Shown here piece by piece: positions 41,344-52,612 of a stretch of DNA of 64,000 bases; the stretch's first letter is position 1; every line of letters starts with the position of its first letter. The DNA is taken from assembly GCA_032718475.1 (NCBI GenBank), contig JAUCBJ010009097.1, positions 1-64,000 of the forward strand, written 5' to 3'. The translations under genes and the position numbers were made by a program. Source of the stretch: Nemertoderma westbladi. Lineage: Eukaryota > Xenacoelomorpha > Nemertodermatida > Nemertodermatidae. The notes under the pieces were generated by a model. That model was not told the origin of the DNA. It worked only from the letters and a program-made list of their open reading frames with translations, and did not search any database.

Positions 41344-43557
41344 CTAAGAGAGCCAATGGCGGAATATGCCTTTTCTTTTTTTTGCTTTAATGTGCTTTGT
41401 GAACGTCAAAGTTGGTTGTAGGGTGAGTCCCAGATACTCGTAATGGTCACAGATTGTTACAGCCTCCCCATTGTAAAAGAATTTGTCATACAGAGCAAGC
41501 CGGCCACCCTTCCTAAACTTAACAATCTTTGTTTTTATTAGGTTAACTTGTAGAGAGTTTTCACAGCACCATTTGTGAAGGTTGTTAAGACCGTCTTGAA
41601 TATCCCTAGGGTTGGTAGAGTAAAAAGCAAGATCATCGGCATAAAATATACATTTCAGAAACTGGATTGCGCGCCGCAGGGCAGATACGAGGTCGGCAAT
41701 GTACAGGATGAAATTCGTCGGAGAAAGGCAATCGCCTTGTAAGAAACCGAGTATTTGTCGGATTGCATTTGATAGACGTAACCCATCATAGATTTGTATG
41801 AAATTTACTTTCAGTATTGATTTGATGATGTTGTATAGTTTCCCTTTGACACCGAAATCGTGGTAGAGTTTATGGAAGAAAATATTTCGGCTGGTGGAGT
41901 CGAAGGCCTTCCGAAAGTCTACGAAAGCCACATAGACTCGTCCCTCAGAGGCAACTAGGGACGAGATCTCGGAAAGGAGGAGCTTAATTGCGTCAGTTGT
42001 AGATTTGCCCGGGGTAAACCCAAATTGTTCTAGTGGTAAACAATGTAAGAGTCTGAGTAGTAAACGCTTGTTTATAATGGAGGTAAATATCTTGAGAATG
42101 ACGCTTAGAAGCGCTATGCCGCAGTGATTATCTGGATTGGTAATTTTACCCTTTCCTTTGTATAGAACCTTGATGAAACTGGACATCCAAACTTCTGGGA
42201 TTGAGCCTAGATTGAGACACGTGTTATAAAGTAGGACTAAGAGGTGAATAATAAACGGTAGGCCTTGTTTAAGGTGTTCGTAGTAAATACGATCGGGTCC
42301 GCTAGCTTTACGGTTAGCTGCGTGGTTAATAGTATTTTCTACTTCAGCGGCTGTGATTGGGGCATTATACCATTCATCACTGTTGGTTTCATCATTTGAT
42401 GTTTCTGGGATGTCGGGAGTATTTAACGGGTCATTTAAGTGACTTAAAAGATTCTCAAAATGAGTTTCAAGTTTATCCATTGGTATAGGTGCTACATTGT
42501 TTGGTTTGCCTTCTCTCAGCAAAGTCCATGGTGTAATTTCAGTTTGAGCTATACGTTCTAGAACGCGATCTTCCTCATAAATTTCACGTTTGTATTTCAG
42601 CAGTTTTTTGTATTCACGGCGTGCTTCCCAGAAAATGTCTTTGTCAGTAGTAGAGAAATTCCTTTTTGAGAACAAATGCAGCATGTGTAGTTTGCGATCA
42701 CGACATTTGTTGTCGAACCATGGTTTTCCGTTTTGAGGTCGTCTTATCGACTTTGGTAGAACTGAGTCTGTTATAGCATCAGTTAAACATCTGTTGGCAA
42801 CATTGATATCAGCGTTAACAGCTAGTTCGAAGGCTGCTACTGAAAGGAGCGGGTGGTCTCGTAGTTTGCTGGTGTTCAAATTCCGCGAAACTAGCGGGGC
42901 ACGCTGGTTGAGTGGAGACATACGACCTGGTAAGGCGACAGATAAAGTAACTCGTTGATGTTTTCGGATAGGGTTGTATGGTATTTCTACTGATGGTGAT
43001 TGATTGAGGGGCAAGGGAGTCTTTATAAAGAGTAGATCTATAGTGCTTTGTCCTTGTGGTGATAAATAAGTGTGTTCGTTGGAATTGTTCAGTAAACTGA
43101 AACCGATAACTCCGAGATTGTCAGCAAGATCGGTTCCGCGGGTCCCTTTGTCCAATCGACAGTTAAAATCCCCACCAATTATGATTACACGGTTTGGATT
43201 TGTTAAGGTGAGAACCTCATTTACCTTTAGAAGGATTTCTTCAATCGTTGTATCAGGAGTAAAGTAGAATTGAATGAAGTAAGAAATATCAGTTTCTATT
43301 ATCACGTGATTTTCATCTGAGGCAATGTAGACCGGGTTTGGTTTCGGTTTGCATAGACTCAAGAGACCTACGATAGGGCGGCCTCGAGGGGGCTTTCGTG
43401 CGGGTTCAGGAAAGAAGTAATAGGAGTTATTGGGGAAATCTGCATCAAATGATAGTGTTTCAGATAGGAGGATAACATCGCAGTCTTTGTAAATGTCGCT
43501 ACTGAAGTCGCCGACATTATCAGTGATATACTTTAACCCTTCCACATTCCATAGCAT
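41344..43557 (-). CDS. LINE ORF2: APE endonuclease and reverse transcriptase, frameshifted
   Basis: 737 aa before a premature end. Residues 1-230 form an APE-type endonuclease: N4, E33 in 'LLSETL', 'IIIGGDFNCRLDKGT' (about 145-160), and 'STIDLLF'. The terminal SDH motif appears degenerate ('RKHQRVT'). RT follows (about 430-690) with 'VYVAFVDFRKAFDS', 'LQGDCLSPTNFILYI' and 'CIFYADDLAFYS' carrying the catalytic YADD. The ATG is 15 bp past the ORF1 stop. The final residues (…KKRKGIFRHWLS) are out of frame after the A-run shift; the genuine C-terminus lies in the preceding feature. Confidence 0.9.
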   Translation of the reverse strand: MLWNVEGLKYITDNVGDFSSDIYKDCDVILLSETLSFDADFPNNSYYFFPEPARKPPRGRPIVGLLSLCKPKPNPVYIASDENHVIIETDISYFIQFYFTPDTTIEEILLKVNEVLTLTNPNRVIIIGGDFNCRLDKGTRGTDLADNLGVIGFSLLNNSNEHTYLSPQGQSTIDLLFIKTPLPLNQSPSVEIPYNPIRKHQRVTLSVALPGRMSPLNQRAPLVSRNLNTSKLRDHPLLSVAAFELAVNADINVANRCLTDAITDSVLPKSIRRPQNGKPWFDNKCRDRKLHMLHLFSKRNFSTTDKDIFWEARREYKKLLKYKREIYEEDRVLERIAQTEITPWTLLREGKPNNVAPIPMDKLETHFENLLSHLNDPLNTPDIPETSNDETNSDEWYNAPITAAEVENTINHAANRKASGPDRIYYEHLKQGLPFIIHLLVLLYNTCLNLGSIPEVWMSSFIKVLYKGKGKITNPDNHCGIALLSVILKIFTSIINKRLLLRLLHCLPLEQFGFTPGKSTTDAIKLLLSEISSLVASEGRVYVAFVDFRKAFDSTSRNIFFHKLYHDFGVKGKLYNIIKSILKVNFIQIYDGLRLSNAIRQILGFLQGDCLSPTNFILYIADLVSALRRAIQFLKCIFYADDLAFYSTNPRDIQDGLNNLHKWCCENSLQVNLIKTKIVKFRKGGRLALYDKFFYNGEAVTICDHYEYLGLTLQPTLTFTKHIKAKKRKGIFRHWLS

Positions 43558-43572
43558 AATATTTATCGCAAG

Positions 43573-44385
43573 TCAGTCTGTCGGTTGAGAGTTTAAAATC
43601 GGAGTGTCCGCAGGACCATGGGTTGAACGAATGGGTCGACGTTGTAAGCCGAAAAGCTCCCTCTCATCGTTTGTGAGCTTGTAGTTCCTGATGCTAATTC
43701 CGCATTCCCATAGATCTGGGTTCATTATTGAATCGCGTTGGGATTGGTCGCAGATCAAATGAAAGCTTGCGTACTCAGAATCGGGGTGAGTAGACACAGG
43801 TATTACTTCGACACTGGGGAATCCTTCGTTCACGAGATAATCAACAATCCGTTCCTTGGTTTCAGTCTTATCAAGACGTCCAATATGTATGTGGGCCTTT
43901 CTGGAAGCGCGCTGCGCAGGGGAGGGTTGGATAGAATTGGCACTTGGAGCGGCACGGAGGGGCCCGCCGGTTTTACGACCATGCGTGGTTGTTAATCGGC
44001 GGGCTTGTGTGGGTTCTCCGGCCACCGGTGCTTGCGATTGTCGTGTGCTGCGTTCTGTGCTGAATGCGGCTGGTGGAGCAGCTGCTGCAGCAGTGGGGGT
44101 AGTGGGTCGCGAAAGACCCCAGGGGGGCACGGGACGATGCGCGCAGGGGATGGCCCCGGGGACAACCGCGGCCTTTACACGTTGCAGTTCATTCTTAGCG
44201 GAAAGCGATTCCTGAAGGGATTCGGTAAGTTTTCCGATGGTTACGACGAACAGGGAAGTCATCTCGATTAGATTTTCGGTAACAGCCTTTTCGTCATCGT
44301 TGGTTACACTTTTCCCCTTTTTAAATTTCTTGACGTAAGTTATGATGCTGTCTTGTAGTTCTACAAACCTCGTTGCGTCCGTCAT
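43573..44385 (-). CDS. LINE ORF1 protein (270 aa)
   Basis: Presumed RNA-binding protein of the LINE. An N-terminal helical segment (1-75) is followed by a Pro/Ala-rich linker (75-165). A C-terminal alpha/beta domain (about 165-245, 'AHIHIGRLDKTETKERIVDYL…') has an RRM-like pattern as in several LINE ORF1 proteins. No CCHC knuckle. The frame is intact. It precedes ORF2 by 15 bp, consistent with reinitiation. Confidence 0.8.
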   Translation of the reverse strand: MTDATRFVELQDSIITYVKKFKKGKSVTNDDEKAVTENLIEMTSLFVVTIGKLTESLQESLSAKNELQRVKAAVVPGAIPCAHRPVPPWGLSRPTTPTAAAAAPPAAFSTERSTRQSQAPVAGEPTQARRLTTTHGRKTGGPLRAAPSANSIQPSPAQRASRKAHIHIGRLDKTETKERIVDYLVNEGFPSVEVIPVSTHPDSEYASFHLICDQSQRDSIMNPDLWECGISIRNYKLTNDERELFGLQRRPIRSTHGPADTPILNSQPTD

Positions 44386-44506
44386 TGTTGTGTTAATAAA
44401 ATAAATATAATTAAAAAGATAGAGTTAGACAGAATAGTATATTTTAAAAAAAATTGTAAAATCTTTTAATAATACTAGTATGGAAGCAATATAGTAATGT
44501 TATTCT

Positions 44507-45870
44507 CGAATCACGTTTTGTCAATATTCACCAAGTAGCTCAGGAAACTGGATCATGCCCAGAATTGTCCCCACTTGCACTTGTGGTGAGGCTGTTGGGC
44601 AATTACTATAACTTGCGACAATATACCTTCTCCATAATATGTTGGCAATATTGCTGAATTCTCACTGTTCTTTGTTGATAATCTTCCACTTGTGATGGGC
44701 AGCAACCGCATGTTATACCAGTGTCCCTTCGAACTCAAATTTTATAGTTAGCTCACGAAGGCCATCCATGCATAATGAAAACCACCGAGATATTGAATTC
44801 CACAGTGGCCCGGAATCACTAAGTCTGCCTCGCTATTAGTGAGCAATTGTCACCTGTGTAAACTTTCACAAGATTTACCATCGCAGCAGCCTATGCAACA
44901 ATCACGTTTATTTTTACTATGGGAACGAATTGGGATTGATTGTGCTCAAATAGAGGGCACTAAATGCATCGCTCTTATCGATTATGGCTCCTGTTATGTT
45001 GAAGCTACCCCCTTACCTTCTAATAGTTTAAATCTCCTCTAGATACCCCAAAAAGAATGGGATGATTGAGCGTCCCCATACTGTAGGGTCATTAAGAAGA
45101 TGATGAATGCAACTTCAGGTGCCCCGAAGGATTCATTCAGTTCTCGGTTGTCAACGGTATTGTTCACTCTACGTACAACTATTCACATGGTGACAGAGGA
45201 AGTTCCTTCCCGAGTGATCTACAGGTTCCTTGGATTGAGTCTAGAAACGCGATTGATGCAAATTCCTCTTTCAGCTCAGACTCAATTAAGGAATTATATT
45301 GAAAACCATGAGCGCATCGTATCAGACTACTATCGCCGGCATGTTGGATCCACTTGATGTGGACCAAGCTGTCATGGTGAAGAAGTACAATGGCCCAGGT
45401 TACAGCTATTTGGGACACCGTGTTAAAGAAGTTAAGGGCGTCCAAGTGATAATTAAATCTCCTCATGGTGGCCTGCTGCTGATTTCCCATAATCGCAGAT
45501 GGCTCCAGCCAGTAGACCAAGGCCACTACCATCGGTTCGTACCCCCCGCCCACAAACGTCCTCTTCTAACCCCCCTGGCTCAACCAGAACTGGTTGTTCA
45601 GCAACCATTGCCCATAAATGAGTCTTCAGCTGGCGTTCCAAATGCCGCACCACTCCCAGATGGCCCAGCGGATATCACACAACACCATTATCCCTCCCAT
45701 GTCTGATATGCCCCAAATTACTATGGCTATGAAAACTATATATACTAAAAATATTACTAGGAGTCATTCGTTAGGTTATACATATATTCCTAATTTCATT
45801 GTTTTGTATATGTACATTTAGTTGTAGGAAAGAGAGATATACGTGTTTCTTTCAGTTTGAAGGAAAGTAG
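44507..45870 (+). pseudogene. Ty3/Gypsy integrase remnant
   Basis: Continuation of the Gypsy pol after the LINE. An integrase zinc-finger/core segment ('NCHLCKLSQ…', 'WERIGIDCAQIEGTKCIALIDYGS', 44839-45042) is followed by the C-terminal region (45299-45706) with 'QAVMVKKYNGPGYSYLGHRV' and a Pro-rich tail. Stops and shifts are frequent, and the second catalytic part of the core is degraded. Confidence 0.8.
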
Positions 45871-45975
45871 TGTAGTATATACTACCGGTTACCGGTATCA
45901 TACCAGTTATGAGTTATCTGTATGTCGTGATATGGTCTGATGTAGTAATGACTATTATGTACCGGTTACCGGCCA
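45871..45975 (+). repeat. Gypsy 3' LTR remnant
   Basis: 'ccggtatcataccagttatg' through 'gatatggtctgatgtagt' repeats 39425-39495. Probably one LTR of a much-deleted Gypsy element. Boundaries are uncertain. Confidence 0.5.
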
Positions 45976-46460
45976 CACTACAGTTGGTAAATCGTTGTGA
46001 TTGGTACCTGAATTGGCAGGTTAATAGGGAGTGCCGCCGTAGTAAGGGTAGCAGGAATAGGTAAAATTGAGATGAGGTGTGTGTTGTACAGTTAGTATAG
46101 AATTTGATATTAAGATTACAGTTGAAATCCGACTTGTTGAGAATCGTAGATAGTAGGCCTAGAAGGAATTCATGCAGTTGTAGATATAGTGACTTTAATG
46201 GGTAGGATGAATGTTGAATGAAAGTAACTTAATAAGAAATATAATTTAATGTCACAAATGAAATAAAGTTTCATGGAGGAAGGCAAGGGAGGGGTGGAAC
46301 CCCCGTGGTTTTATGACGGATTATTTGGAAGCAACATAAATGGTCAGTCAACCATTATAGGCTCAAGGATACGGTGTTAACCCCATCCCATATTGTATAT
46401 AGCCACAACCATAACCTACGGATGGGAATACCTTCCGCTCACATACAACCTATACACGAA
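45976..46460. other. Non-coding stretch
   Basis: No gene, tandem array or element end seen. Confidence 0.5.
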
Positions 46461-46843
46461 GTGGGGACTTCGCGCAGCACGAAGTTGGCAGAGCCTTAGC
46501 GAATTGACACTGTTAGGGGGTAGGTCAATTTATGCAAATAGTCACGTTGGCCCTCTAGCGGCAGACTGGAGAACTGCAGATGGATTCGCCTCCTTTGAAA
46601 GTCACAGCTAATGGTCTAATACATATCTGCCAAGTTTCAGCTTAAACGGATTAAAAGCAAAGAAATGGGAGGGCATTTAATGTTTAAACATGTGGCCCTC
46701 TAGCGGGAGACCATTGCACTGATGGTGTCTGAAAGTCTCTCAAAAATCTCAACTTTTGCTCATATTGATACCTACAAATTTTCAACTTGGCAGCTTTAAA
46801 TCCGACAAAGTTATTAGCATGTCAAAATCGTAACGACGACGAC

Positions 46844-46888
<45 letters not shown>

Positions 46889-46986
46889 AACGACGACGAC
46901 GACGACGACAACTATTTGCATAAATTGACCCACCCCCTAACAGTGTCAATTCGCTAAGGCTCCGCCAACTTCGTGGCTCGCCCCAC
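46461..46986. mobile_element. Non-autonomous inverted-repeat element, ~526 bp, with GAC microsatellite
   Basis: Inverted arms of about 80 bp at 46461-46542 and 46911-46986 ('gtgggg…tgcaaatagt' against 'actatttgca…ccccac'). The interior has no transposase ORF and contains an impure (GAC)n array at 46833-46910. Related single ends occur at 39270-39302 and 48360-48395. I see no clear target duplication. Confidence 0.75.
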
Positions 46987-47419
46987 AGCTGATGATGAGC
47001 ATAGCTGATTCCCATCATCTCAAACTATAAGAAGCGGTCCATTGTCCCAGCTTCAACAATCATAAATTGATTCTTCCCCTCAAATATGATTTGCCAAGAT
47101 TGAAATCAAGCGTGTAGAGAATCATGGTATCCGTGCCGGAACTACTGTATACCCGTTATGAGGAAAACCCCCATATCGAACATTTTAGCCAGATGGTGTA
47201 CTTGTTATTTTTTACTGGCAGTTTGAAAAATCCCGCTATACAGAGAAAAAATGGCATGAAACTTTGAAAACTTGGCCTGGGGTTTTCCCTGAAGTATCAT
47301 TTTTGTATTTTTTTAGACCCGGTGGTACAATTTTCTAACGAACTCCTGGACGAAATCGCATGCAATTTTCAGGGAATATTTAGAACAATGATCTGGTTAT
47401 GATGGTGAACTGGAACATT
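46987..47419. other. Non-coding stretch
   Basis: No gene or repeat recognised. Confidence 0.45.
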
Positions 47420-47595
47420 GAGGGTTATACTGCCTTCACAGAATCAGGTAAGGCAGCAGCTGCAGAAAACTGTTCATGTATATCCTCGAAACAGGAAAAA
47501 GGCACAAGAATTCGGAAGTGCCGAAAGGATCTCACTAAGGTACAGAAAGAGTCTAGACTCAAGCGGACTACAGAGGCCAAGAATGCAGTTAAGTA
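47420..47595 (+). mobile_element. RTE LINE fragment (N-terminal linker region)
   Basis: It matches 13330-13520 of the RTE LINE ('gagggttatactgcctt', 'cagaaagagtc', 'gaggccaagaatgcagttaa') with several deletions. No ends or duplications visible. Confidence 0.85.
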
Positions 47596-47865
47596 GGAAA
47601 ATACGAATAATAAAATTCTGCATCAAAATCCTTAAAATTCCGGAGAAAAACATATTAAAATAAATACAGAAAAAAATATTAATAAGTGCTTTTAGGATTC
47701 GTACTAGGGACATTTGGGTGCAACAGTGGTGGAGTTCAGCACTGGTAGTAATGTATTCAACAGTGGAAAAGCTTAGAGCTTTGTAATAATGAAATTAGGG
47801 GTACTAATGTGCAATATGCAATTAATCTGTGCATATTCATTGTTTCGGCACTTAAGAAAAGGGAA

Positions 47866-48141
47866 CTACGGTGGCCGATAGCCGCCAATTATTTCCATTT
47901 TTTAATTATTTTTCACCCGGGTGAAAACATTTATCACCCGGGTGAAAAATATTTAAATGTTTAACTATTGACTTTCAAGAGTGAATCTGGATCAAAATGA
48001 TCTTTCGATATTATTTATAAGTAAACTAACCACATTTGTTCAGAGTTCTGAGACATGGTTTTCACCCGGGTGATAAATGTTTTTCACCCGGGTTAAAAAC
48101 ATTAAAAAATGGAAATAATTGGCCGCAATCAGCCACCGTAG
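47866..48141. mobile_element. 276-bp foldback element with CACCCGGGTG palindromes
   Basis: Inverted arms of about 85 bp start 'ctacggtggc' and end 'gccaccgtag', flanked by GGAA on both sides (47862-47865 and 48142-48145). Four 'cacccgggtg'-type palindromes, two per arm, lie at 47914, 47935, 48063 and 48085 (the last is 'cacccgggtt'). No ORF. Confidence 0.8.
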
Positions 48142-48145
48142 GGAA

Positions 48146-50638
48146 CAGCTGTTAACTAATTAACTGCTATTATCTGAGCTTCTCGAAGGCCACACGGAAA
48201 TCAACTTGGAAAATGTCTAAACATTTGCCAAACAACATGTGTACCAAGTTTGGATAGATTTCATCGATTTTTGGCTGAGTTATTAACGTTTAAAATTGAA
48301 CACAACAGAACAACAGAACAACAGACACACCGATTGAGTTAGTGGTACAGTACCTGTATGCTAAGCTCGCTTACTTTCGTCACTCGCCCCACAATCTATA
48401 CTACACATTAAAATCAAACAATTTATTAATTTTACAATAAAATGTAACAATTAATTCTGACAGTATCAATAGAGCTGCGTAGGAGAACCACCAGATTTGC
48501 ACAAACTGTTGTAGGCCTGAGCATACTCGTTCTTTTACGTCCTCAATGACCTTTTTACCCTTACACAGCATGGCTTGGAGGTACCAAACCCAACACATGC
48601 TGATAGATGTAAGTTTAAGGGTATCCCTTGAGATTCCAAATTTCTGAGTTACTGATAAATACTGTATATCTGACTGACATCTGCATGTATCATTATCATG
48701 TACCTGTTTAACCAATCGATTAATATGAAGTTGTAATCAATTATCAGGAAAACCTACGTATACTACAACGCATTACGCACGATAATAATAAGGGATATTA
48801 CATTTATGAAGTTAACGTGTTAGTATTTCGAACGGGGGGGGGGGGGGGTGTTCTTTCGACGCAATTGAAATTCCTCCCTCTGAGGGAATATCGCGCATAT
48901 AATAGCTGGTTACTCCAACAAATTATATAATGACCTACTATAGTATGTCATGCCATAGTTTCAAACATTACATTAACATTTGATGATTTCGAAACAAATC
49001 ACTGTTTGGCTGTCAGACTGTCGGTTATAGTTTGACAGACAGACAGGCATACATAAATAACCGACAAGGCCAAATTTGATTAAAGACATCAGAAATGAAG
49101 TCACCGATCACGAAAACCCTTACAGGTAATTTTTTAGAAAGATAGTATGCTTTTTATTGACGGATAGACATACTGACGGACAAACCGACAGTAAAACGGC
49201 CAGACAGCCATATCTCGAGAAGTAAGACAGATCTTGCTAAACGGTTTTCAAATTTGGAATCTTGATAAAAATCTGTTCTAGATGAAATAAAAAAAAATCT
49301 TTGCAAAAAATTATTGAAGTAGCGCTACCCCCCCTTAATAGACCACATGTTTGAGCGTGAAGGTGCAAAGTTTAAAGCAAATTATCTCAGAATTATATTT
49401 TTAATTATTTTAAAATACTGCACCTCCGCCATTTTTCACTTAAATTCGATAATCTACGGCACGGTTGAAAGGTTTTATAAAGATCTTGAAAAACTCTCCA
49501 GCATATTTTTGTTCAAATAATATTTTAATAATTTAATTACAGTAATTTTATTAATTAAAATTTAATGACTATTTCATTTAATTAAAAATTGATAATTTAA
49601 AACATCTGCTCTTTAGATTTTGTAGATTAGAAGGTGCTGGGTCCAAAAATGTTGGTTTCAAAAAATTTGCATAAATATTAAGAAACTTTGTAGTGAACTG
49701 AAACTGAAACTTTCAAAGTTGTAGTGTTTTTAGTGAAATATTTAATTCCGCCGCTCGCTGTTAGATGGAGACAAAAAATATAAAATTTCCATTTTTGTTG
49801 CTTTTTGGCCTCCCACACGTTCGCTGAACACAATATAACAGTGGGGCTGTTGACCTACAACACGGTTTTAAAGCTGTTTTAAAAAACTCTCCAGAGGGGG
49901 TACTATGCTAGTGTGCTGTAAATGCTACTACTGGATGAATAGCTACAAAAATAGAGCAACCAAAGCAACACAAAGTAAATATACCTTACAATAGGTTGAT
50001 ATAAATGGAAGGTTGCCCTCTCAGCATGCATCATAAATCAATTAACATTAGGCTGAAAAGTAATAATAATAACATCGACAGCAGGATACTTTTTGATAAT
50101 AAGCTGTTTTAGTAAAATATATTGTTCACACAGAGGCAGCTGGCTTAGAAGTTCATATACAAAATAAACTTTAATGCAAAAACACAACTGCAAACAAATC
50201 GACAGTATTATTGTATGTTTGCGTCATTCCCTCTTTATCTTTTAATGTTTTCTTCCATACCGCATACATTATTGTATAATATGTTTACAAACTAAGTTCA
50301 GTGTAAGTTGTTATTCAAAAGTCCACTTACTCATAGTAATATATAATATATAATAATACGTAATACGTAATAATACCATAATTACCTGAAGAAGTCCTGT
50401 TGGGAGAAAGCTTGTAATAACTTTTGTCATTAATTTAATCAGTCACCTGAGGTCAACCCGTACAACCTTAACTGTTTAATATGATAACTACGGTGACGAG
50501 AGCGCGAGAATTCGTCATCAAAATAATTAAGGACGTAATTATTAGTAAATATGCAGCTAAGCAACTAGGGCGTGTTTGGTTATGTTACTCGTAAGATATA
50601 ATTCATGGTAACGCAACTATCATTTTTGGTGCTTGTCT
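48146..50638. other. Long AT-rich non-coding stretch
   Basis: No supported gene. A 104-aa minus ORF (48401-48715) has one hydrophobic stretch but no recognisable family. A G-run lies at 48835-48849. Segments near 49010-49230 have 'gacagacagacag'-type simple motifs. A 'ctcgccccaca' end occurs at about 48385. Confidence 0.5.
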
Positions 50639-51120
50639 GGCGGGTCGGAAAAAAGTAGCATAAAATTTCAAACGGCAAAAATCGAATTTTGTTGGATTTT
50701 TAGTGTCATATTCGTGAAACCCAGAAAACCCATAATGTCATAAGATGAGGCTGACTTGGTCCTGATTTTAGATTATCAAATTTGTGCTACTTGTATTTTT
50801 CGTGCCGCACCTTGACACGTATCCAAAAATGCCGTAATAAACAAGATGCGTTATTTTTCAGTGTTACATTTGGGATCAGCATTCAGCATACCAAAAACCC
50901 ATATGGTCATCATAAAATCAATTTGATTCTGTGATGATTTTTCATTATCATATTTTCACTATTAATTTTTCGTGCCGCAAGGGGCGCATTCAAAATTACC
51001 AAAAATGTTCTCGAAGATTGTATTTGATTTCTATAATCGTGATCAGCACAAAAAAAAGGTTTATACCGCAAATAAATACGTTTTAGTGAACTATAAAAAC
51101 TTGTGAAAATTTTAGCATGA
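50639..51120. repeat. Diverged ~175-bp tandem repeat, about 2.5 units
   Basis: Units end at 'tttttcgtgccgca' (near 50805 and 50980) and share 'aaacccata', 'gtcat', 'gat…attatca'. The similarity is low, so this is an old array or two related dispersed units. Confidence 0.6.
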
Positions 51121-51529
51121 AAAAAGCTGGAGATGGGTGCCAGAAAGGGACCACACTAAATGGCATTTACTCTGCTGGATAGCCCATTAAATTTTAGAAA
51201 AAGTCGCGAAATCTCTGTTTTCCAAACAAATCTGACTTAAAGATACAGATGAATTGCAAAACAATTTCTAAAATGACCACCCCCCCCCCCCCCACCGCCA
51301 AATAGGGTTTATAATGTTATGCAAGCTTTTCAAAAAAAATTTGCGCGGGCTACAACGCCACTATCTATGACTTTCGCGAGATCATCCGCATCATCAAGGC
51401 CATTGTCCGTTAAGGGGATGCTCACGAAAATGTGGCTGCTGGTTCTCCCGGCTAAAATCAATGTTCTGCCTAGCAGAGGCGGCTCCATTCAATATTGGGT
51501 TGGGTGTCTAATGAGTTTGAATTGAACTT
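51121..51529. other. Non-coding stretch with C run
   Basis: Includes a C run at about 51279-51293. No gene recognised. Confidence 0.45.
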
Positions 51530-52440
51530 ATTGAATGTATTGAACTTGACACAATAAATCTGGCGTAGCTTTCTTTTATGAGTCCTATGCGATGATTTGG
51601 TTTCCTCTGTTAGAGCCCATCATTGTCACCCATATGGGTGTTCTGGTTTACTGCTGCTTCAAATAATCAATCCTTAACCAAAATGACTTCCAAATACCAC
51701 GCTTACGTATCCTGACCTCCTGATCCACGATCCCAAGAAGCAGAAGTAATCCTCATGCTCAGGTCAAACAGTCACCATCCTTGGAACTTATCCTTATATG
51801 ATCAGGCATTTCCTGACGGCTGTCGAAGTTAAATGTTACATTTTTGATCTTTCCGTAGTTAACCAAAAGACCAACACAAAAGGAACCCGATCCAATGAGC
51901 CGAGGAGCCGTTGGGCTCCCACCATTATTGACTCCTAGATCATCAGCACAATCAATAAAGTTCTTGGCTGGATTTCCTGGTACTTTCAAGGTTTCTAACT
52001 AGGCCTACTGTACCTACCTAGAATATAATCGACCACAATTATCAATAAGAATGTTGCGGAGGAATCCCCATAATATATGAAATGGATCTGTGACACCAGC
52101 AGAAGTTACAAATTTTCCCACGAAAACCATAAGATGCAACAATGCGTGATAGAAGGCCTTGGAGAACAAAGATAATATCCAGATGTCTCTGCCTTTCTTT
52201 GTTGACACCATGGCTGGCTCTTGTTGGCTCCTTGTTTGTTGGCTCCATGGTCACATTACCTTTATGGAACCCTTTCTGGTTGCCTCGTAGCAATCTAATA
52301 ATGGGATCCCTAATGATATTCAATAGAATCCTATTGTATAGCTTTGCAGCAAACGAGATCAAGGAGATTCCACAAAAAGATCCATAGAGAGTAAGGTTGC
52401 CCTTCTTGGGAATTGGCTCCAACATATTCATTATTACTTT
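51530..52440 (-). mobile_element. Degraded RTE LINE copy
   Basis: Reverse-complement match to the middle of the RTE ORF, from the 'IPKKGNLTLYGSFCGISLIS' block (52431 downward) through the FADD region ('FIDCADDLGV', about 51930) to the C-terminal part near 51540. Internal deletions, frameshifts and stops are frequent. No target duplication seen. Confidence 0.85.
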
Positions 52441-52612
52441 TGGAAGGTCTTATTTCTCTCTTTTGTCTGTAAATTTATTTCTACAAGGAGGGGAAGAATG
52501 AGCCCCATACGTCCGGGTATTCCTGTATGACTTAAATATTGTAAATGTCACCAATAATGGGCATATCTGTGAATATTAACTCAGATAGGATTTATCACAA
52601 TGTTATCAATAC

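Larger units (their letters stand above)
40667..44494 (-). mobile_element. Two-ORF LINE inserted in the Gypsy remnant
   Basis: A 3.8-kb non-LTR retrotransposon on the minus strand bounded by the 12-bp duplication 'taatgttattct' (40655-40666 and 44495-44506). It has a 5' UTR of about 110 bp, ORF1, a 15-bp gap and ORF2 with APE endonuclease and RT. Gypsy sequence resumes in register on both sides. It appears near full length. The clade is not assigned with confidence. Confidence 0.9.

Noticed and set aside
46782-47018. Arg-rich protein on the minus strand
   Set aside because: It is the translation of the GAC microsatellite plus part of the inverted-repeat arm.
48401-48715. 104-aa membrane protein on the minus strand
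   Set aside because: One hydrophobic stretch only, no family motif, no conserved neighbour; a random ORF is equally likely.
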